DNA of 11,323 nucleotides from Rheinheimera sp. (GTDB lineage Bacteria; Pseudomonadota; Gammaproteobacteria; Enterobacterales; Alteromonadaceae), in the NCBI GenBank assembly GCA_003482455.1, contig DMYW01000025.1, positions 1 to 11,323 of the forward strand, read 5' to 3'. The translations under genes and the position numbers were made by a program. Each line of letters starts with the position of its first letter. Positions within the stretch are counted from its first letter, which is position 1. Below are positions 7,665 to 11,323 of the stretch, one piece after another. The notes under the pieces were generated by a model. The model ran no database searches. It was not told where the DNA came from and saw nothing but the letters and a program-made list of their open reading frames with translations.

Positions 7665-7982
7665 ATGATGATCATCGAAACACCGATCTTCACCAAATTG
7701 ATTACTGAGCTCATGAGTGATGACGAGTATCGCGCATTACAAGAAGCTCTGATCATGCGTCCCGAGCTGGGTGTTGTGATTAAAAACAGCGGTGGTTTGC
7801 GCAAACTACGTTGGGCGCTGCAGGGCCGCGGTAAAAGCGGTGGGGTGCGAGTTATCTATTATTGGATGAACGCAGACGAGCAACTGTATATGTTGCTGGC
7901 CTATCCAAAAAACGAGCAAGAGAATTTGACCCATGCGCAGCTCAATGTACTGCGAGCCATTGTCCAAAGGTGGTCCAAATGA
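7665..7982 (+). CDS. HigB/RelE-like type II toxin
   Basis: A 105-residue protein of the RelE/HigB superfamily in the toxin-first (HigB-HigA) order. Members are mRNA interferases, usually ribosome-dependent. Recognisable family blocks are GGLRKLRW (about 43-50), the basic GRGKSGGVRVIYYW (about 54-67) that holds the likely catalytic Arg and Lys residues, and a hydrophobic strand LYMLLAYPK followed by a C-terminal helix ending QRWSK. ATG 7665 is followed at once by a second ATG (7668), and either could be used. Only a weak AGAG lies upstream. The gene overlaps the antitoxin by 4 bases (ATGA at 7979-7982). Length and motifs look intact, so it is probably functional. Confidence 0.87.
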   Translation: MMIIETPIFTKLITELMSDDEYRALQEALIMRPELGVVIKNSGGLRKLRWALQGRGKSGGVRVIYYWMNADEQLYMLLAYPKNEQENLTHAQLNVLRAIVQRWSK

Positions 7983-8269
7983 AAGATGAATTGTTTAACG
8001 AACTGCTGGCAAGTGTCCAGCAAGCGGATGACATCCAGCAGCAGAAATTAGCCGCAGGCCGCGTCACTGTGGTTGCGGACCCCGAAGTCAAAGCCATTCG
8101 AGCCAAAACTGGCCTGACCCAGCAGCGGTTTGCCAACCTTGTTGGAGTCAGTCAACGCACCTTAGAAAACTGGGAGCAAGGCCGCCGTCAGCCCACGGGA
8201 CCTGCCCGCGCCTTACTAAAAATCCTCGACGCCGACCCCATTCACGCCCTAAAAGCCTTACAAAGTTAA
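7979..8269 (+). CDS. NadS/HigA-like HTH antitoxin
   Basis: A 96-residue antitoxin. The N-terminal part (MKDELFNELLASVQQADDI) should contact and neutralise the toxin. An XRE-type helix-turn-helix follows at about residues 36-90, with GLTQQRFANLVGVSQRTLENWEQGRR matching the NadS/HigA2 group closely, and ending in PTGPARALLKILDADP. ATG 7979 is set by the overlap with the toxin stop; an open frame to 7862 overlaps the toxin gene and adds nothing homologous. The protein is expected to bind the palindrome at 7635-7651 and repress the operon, more tightly in complex with toxin. Type II pairs like this often sit in or near integron cassette arrays and stabilise them. Confidence 0.9.
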   Translation: MKDELFNELLASVQQADDIQQQKLAAGRVTVVADPEVKAIRAKTGLTQQRFANLVGVSQRTLENWEQGRRQPTGPARALLKILDADPIHALKALQS

Positions 8270-8349
8270 GCTGTTGGGACAGGGGGGCATTAGCAGGGTG
8301 TTGAGCGTCCTGATTTAGTGGCAAATGTGCGGTTGTCCCCCTAACACCA

Positions 8350-8439
8350 CCAATTGATTTTTATCGTCTCACCGGCAATCAGGTCGAAATTGTCCGCGTG
8401 TTGCATGCACAGCCAGATCCGACACATCAGCTTCGTTAG
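8350..8439 (+). pseudogene. C-terminal remnant of a ParE/RelE-type toxin
   Basis: Bases 8356-8436 translate to 27 residues beginning DFYRLTGNQVEIVRVLHAQ and then stop (TAG 8437-8439). The FYR-x5-VEIVRVLH-x2-D pattern is the ending of ParE-family toxins. No start codon, no N-terminal half and no cognate antitoxin are visible upstream in this frame; homology fades before about 8353. It is a broken gene, separate from the intact toxin upstream, and marks a second toxin-antitoxin locus once present here. Confidence 0.65.
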
Positions 8440-8740
8440 GCTGGGTTTGCATCATCAAATGCGATCAGGGCTGATGAACTGCATTCAATGTACCGCCTGA
8501 TGTCAGCTGCCTCTTACCAGGTATGGCAAATAAATCGCCGCTCCCAGTCACCGCAACGACTGAATTGTTGGATATTGGCTTTATGCCTATTTTGAATGCC
8601 TGAGCAACATCGAGTGGCCAATACCTCACATGCAAAAATGTTAAATAGATGATGCAAAAGAACTTGGCGGGTTTCCCCGCGCTTTGTTTTTCCCGCTACA
8701 AAGCGCTTCCCGCTAAAGCCTTGAGATTTATATATTTTTA
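8440..8740. other. Decayed junction before the cassette array, no gene seen
   Basis: About 300 bp without a supportable gene on either strand, and no recognisable integrase remnant. It holds a strong hairpin: GCGCTTTGT (8679-8687) and ACAAAGCGC (8698-8706) form a perfect 9-bp stem with a 10-base loop, flanked by G/C-rich runs (CGGGTTTCCCC and TTCCCGC). The role of the hairpin is unknown; no T-run follows it. Confidence 0.5.
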
Positions 8741-8825
8741 CGTTAACGTCGCATAATGTTAAAAAAATAGAAAGGTCGAGCCCTGCTTTAAAGCGTGGTT
8801 TTCCCTTTTGATGAAATTGTTAGGC
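8741..8825 (+). other. Degenerate attC site at the 5' end of the array
   Basis: The 3' core box GTTAGGC (8819-8825) is perfect and defines the start of cassette 1. The 5' side is weak: CGTTAAC at 8741-8747 as R'', followed by AATGTTA at 8755-8761 like the good sites at 9353 and 10315. The 3' arm (GTTTTCCC, then GAAATTG and TTAGGC) also parallels the 9353 site. The central self-complementarity is poor. The alternative is a diverged attI site, but no integrase gene is next to it. Confidence 0.45.
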
Positions 8826-8840
8826 TTAGTGAGACTCAAC

Positions 8841-9353
8841 ATGCGAAAAATAATTGCTTTATGGATTCTTTTTTCCGCGTGTGCATATGGAGAAAACCAA
8901 CGCGTGAAAGTTCCAAAGTTAGCAGATGTAGTCAAAGAGGATCATTGGGCTCTTGTCGAAAGAAAGTCCGAAGATACTATTCAGTACATTAGGTTCCGCA
9001 AGAGTTTTACATCAGATATGGATTTTACGCAGCTTCCAAAAGGCATACATGTATTCTGGGATTTCAAAGCTGACCGAAATGGAATGCCAGCGGATAATAG
9101 TGTGTTGGTTCGTATGGCGGAATTTGAAAATAATATCATTCAAAATCTTGAGAAGGATTTATCAGGCGTCCTTGTCAGTGTATTAACTATGGATGGATAC
9201 CGGCAATGGACATTCTGCGTAAAAGACTCCGAAGTTTTTTTCGATAGATTAAATTCTATGAGCCAAACAGGTGAGCCTTACCCTTTGGAGTTTGAAAATG
9301 CTGATGGTAGTGGTTGGAATTATTACTTTGAAATTGCAGATCAATTTAAATAG
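8841..9353 (+). CDS. Cassette 1: exported DUF695-domain protein
   Basis: A 170-residue protein. The N-terminus MRKIIALWILFSACAYGEN is a short signal peptide; cleavage after AYG is likely, although C14 in FSAC could be a weak lipobox. The rest fits the DUF695 family (PF05117): an opening W followed by a basic-acidic strand, then DRNGMPADNSVLVRMAEFENNI, then LVSVLTMDGYRQWTFCVKD, then a C-terminal EFENADGSGWNYYFEIAD. Function of the family is unknown. ATG 8841 is chosen over the in-frame ATG at 8808 because the latter lies before the recombination point (8819/8820) and would disrupt the signal peptide; GTGAG lies 7 bases upstream. The stop TAG shares its last base with the attC R'' box. Confidence 0.8.
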   Translation: MRKIIALWILFSACAYGENQRVKVPKLADVVKEDHWALVERKSEDTIQYIRFRKSFTSDMDFTQLPKGIHVFWDFKADRNGMPADNSVLVRMAEFENNIIQNLEKDLSGVLVSVLTMDGYRQWTFCVKDSEVFFDRLNSMSQTGEPYPLEFENADGSGWNYYFEIADQFK

Positions 9354-9444
9354 CCTAACAAACAAATGTTATCGCCCACGCTTCGCATGGGCTGCGACGG
9401 CAAAACGCATGCGCGTTTTCCCGCGCTAAATTTGGTAGTTAGGC
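9353..9444 (+). other. attC site of cassette 1 (92 bp)
   Basis: R'' GCCTAAC (9353-9359) and R' GTTAGGC (9438-9444) are exact complements. Between them are a stem GCCCACGC/GCATGGGC (9374-9381 with 9385-9392, one mismatch) and a perfect stem AAAACGC/GCGTTTT (9402-9408 with 9413-9419). Its ends are nearly identical to the site at 10315. Confidence 0.95.
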
Positions 9445-9457
9445 GATTGAGACCACT

Positions 9458-9901
9458 ATGCGCAACTTTATTGCTGTAGCTTTTATAACGGCTATTTCAT
9501 TTCATGCTAGCTGCGCAGATGACTTATGCACGACCCTACAGTCATTTGCGAATTCGAATGTCAGTTCAAACAAAAAAGTTGTTGAATTAAATACCCGATG
9601 GGGAGGCGGGTTGTATGCGCCTGGGTGTAAAGATGACGAGTCAGTAGAAGGGCAAGCTCTATGTCGATACCTTCGCGCGCATTCTTCTTCGGAGTATCCT
9701 CAAGACAATTTAAATAGAGTTCTATTTTGTTTGAGTGGTGAACAGCGCCATGCTCCAACTGGTTTTATGGAAGAGTTGGTCCACGTTATCTATCATGGCG
9801 TAGCGGTTCCCGGTGTACGCAAAGGGATCTCGATCGATGTAGAACTCATCCGAAGTGAAGACGCTATACTTAGAATTTCTGTTAGAAAGATAGATGAATA
9901 G
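9458..9901 (+). CDS. Cassette 2: exported cysteine-containing protein of unknown function
   Basis: A 147-residue protein that I do not recognise. A signal peptide (residues 1-20, hydrophobic 4-15, likely cleavage after ASCA) precedes a mature part with C24, C57, C69 and C91. Four cysteines could give two disulphides in the periplasm. The first half has a G-rich turn (WGGGLYAPGC); the C-terminal half ends in two predicted beta strands (ISIDVELI, AILRISVRK). The start is the first ATG after the cassette boundary at 9439; only a weak TGAGA precedes it. About 40 bases separate the stop from the attC. Confidence 0.75.
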   Translation: MRNFIAVAFITAISFHASCADDLCTTLQSFANSNVSSNKKVVELNTRWGGGLYAPGCKDDESVEGQALCRYLRAHSSSEYPQDNLNRVLFCLSGEQRHAPTGFMEELVHVIYHGVAVPGVRKGISIDVELIRSEDAILRISVRKIDE

Positions 9902-9940
9902 TTCAACACCAATGAAGGTGAGCATGGAAAGTGCAAAATC

Positions 9941-10021
9941 GCCTAACTCGGCGCTCAAAGCGCTCCCTTCGGTCGCTCGGACGCTGCGCTACGCGCAGCG
10001 CCGTTTAGCTCTGCGTTATGT
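9941..10021 (+). other. attC site of cassette 2 (81 bp)
   Basis: R'' is GCCTAAC (9941-9947); R' is GTTATGT (10015-10021), whose last six bases belong to cassette 3. Stems: CGGCGCT (9949-9955) with AGCGCCG (9997-10003), and an alternative inner hairpin GCTGCGC-TAC-GCGCAGC (9983-9999). Sequence differs from the 9353 site, so the cassette has a different origin. Confidence 0.9.
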
Positions 10022-10036
10022 ACTAGGTGCGACAGG

Positions 10037-10285
10037 TTGGAACTGAGGGCATTAAAAAAAATTCAGCGAATAAGCGCACTGACTTTTGTTTTGTTGTTTG
10101 CGCTCTTCGTTGCAGCTTCATACAGAATGAATACATGCGGTTATGATTGCGGTATGTTTTCGGTTACATCTGGTGGCGCTACTGTTATTTACTACTTAAT
10201 GTCTTTGGGTCTAGGCATTATTTCCTTTGCAATCTTAGTTGGTGTTAGTGTTTATATTTTTATAAATCCAACTTTCAAAGGCTAA
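10037..10285 (+). CDS. Cassette 3: small two-helix membrane protein
   Basis: An 82-residue protein of unknown function with two predicted transmembrane helices, at about residues 12-29 and 50-76. They are joined by a short loop containing C34 and C38 (NTCGYDCGMF), and the N-terminus is basic (KKIQR). The basic N-terminus suggests both ends are cytoplasmic and the cysteine loop periplasmic. The start is probably TTG 10037 with AGGTG 7 bases upstream; there is no ATG before codon 31, which would cut off the first helix. The TTG call is the least certain part. Confidence 0.65.
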   Translation: MELRALKKIQRISALTFVLLFALFVAASYRMNTCGYDCGMFSVTSGGATVIYYLMSLGLGIISFAILVGVSVYIFINPTFKG

Positions 10286-10314
10286 TTTAATAAAAAATTT
10301 GCTGTTTCAAACGT

Positions 10315-10406
10315 ACATAACAAGCAAATGTTAATCGCCCACGCTGCGCGTGGGCTGCGACGTAAACCCGCTGCGCGGCTTTCCGCGCTAAATTTGGTAG
10401 TTATGA
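10315..10406 (+). other. attC site of cassette 3 (92 bp)
   Basis: R'' ACATAAC (10315-10321) complements the GTTATGT that opens this cassette; R' is GTTATGA (10400-10406). The stem GCCCACGC/GCGTGGGC (10337-10344 with 10348-10355) is perfect, where the 9353 site has a mismatch. Same length and same flanking blocks (AATGTTA near the left end, CTAAATTTGGTA before R') as the 9353 site. Confidence 0.95.
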
Positions 10407-10415
10407 GAACCAAAA

Positions 10416-10796
10416 ATGGAAATTGAAGTACCTTCTGAACTTAAAAACAATAAAAACAAAAGCGTTTTGGAATTTCTTAGTCCGCTGAGTTGTCATGGTG
10501 ACATTATTGAACCAATTTACGGTCTTCTTAAAAGAGAAGAGGAAGTTAAGTTTTTTTGTCCAGATCCGCAAAATTTTAAATATTGTTTTTGGTATGTTGA
10601 AAATTCAATTTTCGCGTTTGGCTCAGGAATGCAACATATTGGTTTGTTACTGCCGGCAAGGTTCGGTGTAGAGGCTATTTCTAGCGGCGCATTAGAATCT
10701 AAAAATCTAGGTATGAATTGGTTTCTGTTCCCATATAATCATGTTGAATTAACAAAATGGGTTGCTTTGGCATTAGCTTCTGCAAAAAGCTCATAA
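10416..10796 (+). CDS. Cassette 4: soluble protein of unknown function
   Basis: A 126-residue protein with no signal peptide that I do not recognise. The N-terminal segment is rich in Lys, Asn and Glu. A mixed region follows with aromatic clusters (FKYCFWYVENSIFAFGSGMQHIGLLLPARFG) and a C-terminal helix LTKWVALALASAKSS. The compact size and lack of a leader suggest a cytoplasmic protein; the helix is amphipathic rather than a clear membrane span. ATG 10416 is the first ATG after the cassette boundary, with a weak TGAGA upstream. The stop TAA (10794-10796) lies inside the attC R'' box. Confidence 0.72.
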   Translation: MEIEVPSELKNNKNKSVLEFLSPLSCHGDIIEPIYGLLKREEEVKFFCPDPQNFKYCFWYVENSIFAFGSGMQHIGLLLPARFGVEAISSGALESKNLGMNWFLFPYNHVELTKWVALALASAKSS

Positions 10797-10923
10797 CAAG
10801 TCGTTGCAGCACCAGTCGCTGCGCTCCTTGGACAGTTTTTAAGTCGCGGTTTTATGGTTTTGCTGCGCAAAAGTATTCCATAAAACCACAACTTAAAAAC
10901 TGCCGCTGAACTCGGCGTTAGAA
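10791..10923 (+). other. attC site of cassette 4 (133 bp, long hairpin)
   Basis: R'' TCATAAC (10791-10797) complements the TTATGA at the start of this cassette; R' is GTTAGAA (10917-10923). The long arms are almost perfect: CAGTTTTTAAGT (10833-10844) with ACTTAAAAACTG (10891-10902), and GGTTTTATGG (10848-10857) with CCATAAAACC (10878-10887). It is the longest site of the array. Confidence 0.93.
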
Positions 10924-10929
10924 CTCACC

Positions 10930-11229
10930 ATGCTCATTAAGCACTCCATAACTGATGCGTTCCCGATAAAGGGCAAGCTTCATATTCCTGATGTTCTTGG
11001 CATGTCGGTAGCTCATAAACTTAGATCTGGCACGCGCTTGAAGTGCGCGTTTATTTCACCAACGGGTGAGCAGTTTGAGGCCGATGGTGTTGTGGCTTTC
11101 GAGTTAATTAATTACAAAGGCCGTGCAGAGAACATGGATAAGATTGGTGGCAGCCTAGTGTTCTCAGAAAAACCAAATGGTGTTTTGCCCCTAGGCTGGG
11201 AGCTGTTTGTTCATGTTGAAGAGTTCTAA
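10930..11229 (+). CDS. Cassette 5: small soluble protein of unknown function, beta-rich
   Basis: A 99-residue protein with no signal peptide or membrane segment. It is rich in alternating hydrophobic residues typical of beta strands: KGKLHIP, LKCAFISP, EADGVVAFELINY, GGSLVFSE and WELFVHVEEF. I do not recognise the family. ATG 10930 comes 12 bases after the cassette boundary with no Shine-Dalgarno sequence (AACTCACC), so translation may be weak or coupled. The stop TAA (11227-11229) is part of the R'' box. Confidence 0.72.
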   Translation: MLIKHSITDAFPIKGKLHIPDVLGMSVAHKLRSGTRLKCAFISPTGEQFEADGVVAFELINYKGRAENMDKIGGSLVFSEKPNGVLPLGWELFVHVEEF

Positions 11230-11310
11230 CATGTCAATCGAGTTGTGGCCTGCGGCCACTGGGACTTGCCTACGCTATGCTTCGGCAAGCCCCTCATTTC
11301 TACGTTAGGT
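11224..11310 (+). other. attC site of cassette 5 (87 bp)
   Basis: R'' TTCTAAC (11224-11230) complements the TTAGAA opening this cassette; R' is GTTAGGT (11304-11310). Stems: CTTGCC (11265-11270) with GGCAAG (11284-11289), extended by GGG/CCC after one mismatch, plus a separate perfect hairpin GTGGCC-TGC-GGCCAC (11245-11259). Confidence 0.92.
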
Positions 11311-11316
11311 GAATAC

Positions 11317-11323
11317 ATGGACC
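11317..11323 (+). CDS. Cassette 6: start of a gene, cut by the window end
   Basis: After the boundary at 11304/11305, GGTGA (11308-11312) stands 4 bases before ATG 11317, and the frame runs off the window after Met-Asp. The layout matches the other cassettes, where the gene begins within about 10 to 40 bases of the core box. Nothing about the product can be said. Confidence 0.45.

Larger units (their letters stand above)
8820..11323 (+). mobile_element. Integron gene-cassette array (five complete cassettes and a sixth begun)
   Basis: Cassettes are cut between G and TT of each GTTRRRY box: cassette 1 8820-9438, cassette 2 9439-10015, cassette 3 10016-10400, cassette 4 10401-10917, cassette 5 10918-11304, cassette 6 from 11305 onward. 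Each complete one has one gene on the + strand followed by an attC. The first bases of each (TTAGGC, TTAGGC, TTATGT, TTATGA, TTAGAA) are complementary to its own R'' box (GCCTAAC, GCCTAAC, ACATAAC, TCATAAC, TTCTAAC), as expected of circular cassettes inserted one by one. Codon use and base composition are AT-richer and vary from cassette to cassette. No integrase or attI is in the window, so excision would need one in trans or upstream. Confidence 0.93.

Noticed and set aside
7862..7978. Longer start for the antitoxin gene
   Set aside because: It lies inside the toxin gene in another frame and lacks family similarity; the ATGA overlap at 7979 gives the standard-length antitoxin.
8276..8339. 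GGGACA and TGTCCC flanking a 52-base stretch as a palindromic mobile repeat
   Set aside because: Only 6 bp pair at the ends and no second copy is present in the window.
8435..8441. A GTTAGGC box that could end another attC, paired with CCTAAC at 8340-8345
   Set aside because: The bases between are not self-complementary and instead encode the ParE-like tail, so the box is probably chance.
8819..8825. This core box as a true attI site
   Set aside because: No integrase gene or integrase remnant lies upstream, and the preceding sequence shows partial likeness to the local attC type.

Overview
The window looks like a chromosomal segment of a free-living gammaproteobacterium, possibly a marine polysaccharide degrader; the genus cannot be fixed from the sequence. 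It has two parts with different composition. Bases 1 to about 7230 are GC-richer, densely packed, co-directional catabolic genes. From about 7665 onward lie a toxin-antitoxin pair, a decayed toxin remnant, and then (about 8820 to the end) an AT-richer integron gene-cassette array.

Metabolic part: a cytoplasmic TIM-barrel sugar isomerase/epimerase (229-1281), an MFS permease of the nucleoside:H+ symporter type (1348-2583), an exported hydroxypyruvate-isomerase-like TIM barrel with a Tat-type, possibly lipoprotein, leader (2580-3650), a GMC-family FAD dehydrogenase (3792-5477), its Tat-exported gluconate-2-dehydrogenase subunit-3-like partner (5477-6088), and a secreted DUF1080/3-keto-disaccharide hydrolase-type protein (6383-7147), closed by a hairpin terminator (7206-7231). 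The GMC and small-subunit pair resembles the glucoside 3-dehydrogenase complex, which oxidises sugars at C3. DUF1080 proteins act on the resulting 3-keto-glycosides. The two TIM barrels and the permease would epimerise or isomerise and import the products. The exact substrate is not visible, and no cytochrome c electron acceptor is encoded here. A 16-bp palindrome with a central CpG (3671-3686) suggests control by a LacI-family repressor, and the same half-site begins the window.

Toxin-antitoxin part: a HigB/RelE-like toxin followed by a NadS/HigA-like antitoxin (stop/start overlap ATGA), with a 17-bp perfect palindrome lying in the promoter spacer. Behind it is a 27-codon C-terminal scrap of a second, ParE-type toxin.

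Cassette part: five clear attC recombination sites (9353-9444, 9941-10021, 10315-10406, 10791-10923, 11224-11310) and one degenerate site (8741-8825) separate five complete single-gene cassettes and the start of a sixth, all on the + strand. Each complete cassette carries an R'' box complementary to its own first bases, including the unusual variants. This is independent proof that the cassette boundaries are right. No integrase gene or attI is in the window, so this is either the distal part of a chromosomal integron or an integrase-less attC cluster. The cassette products are an exported DUF695 protein, an exported Cys-containing protein, a two-helix membrane protein, and two unrecognised soluble proteins.
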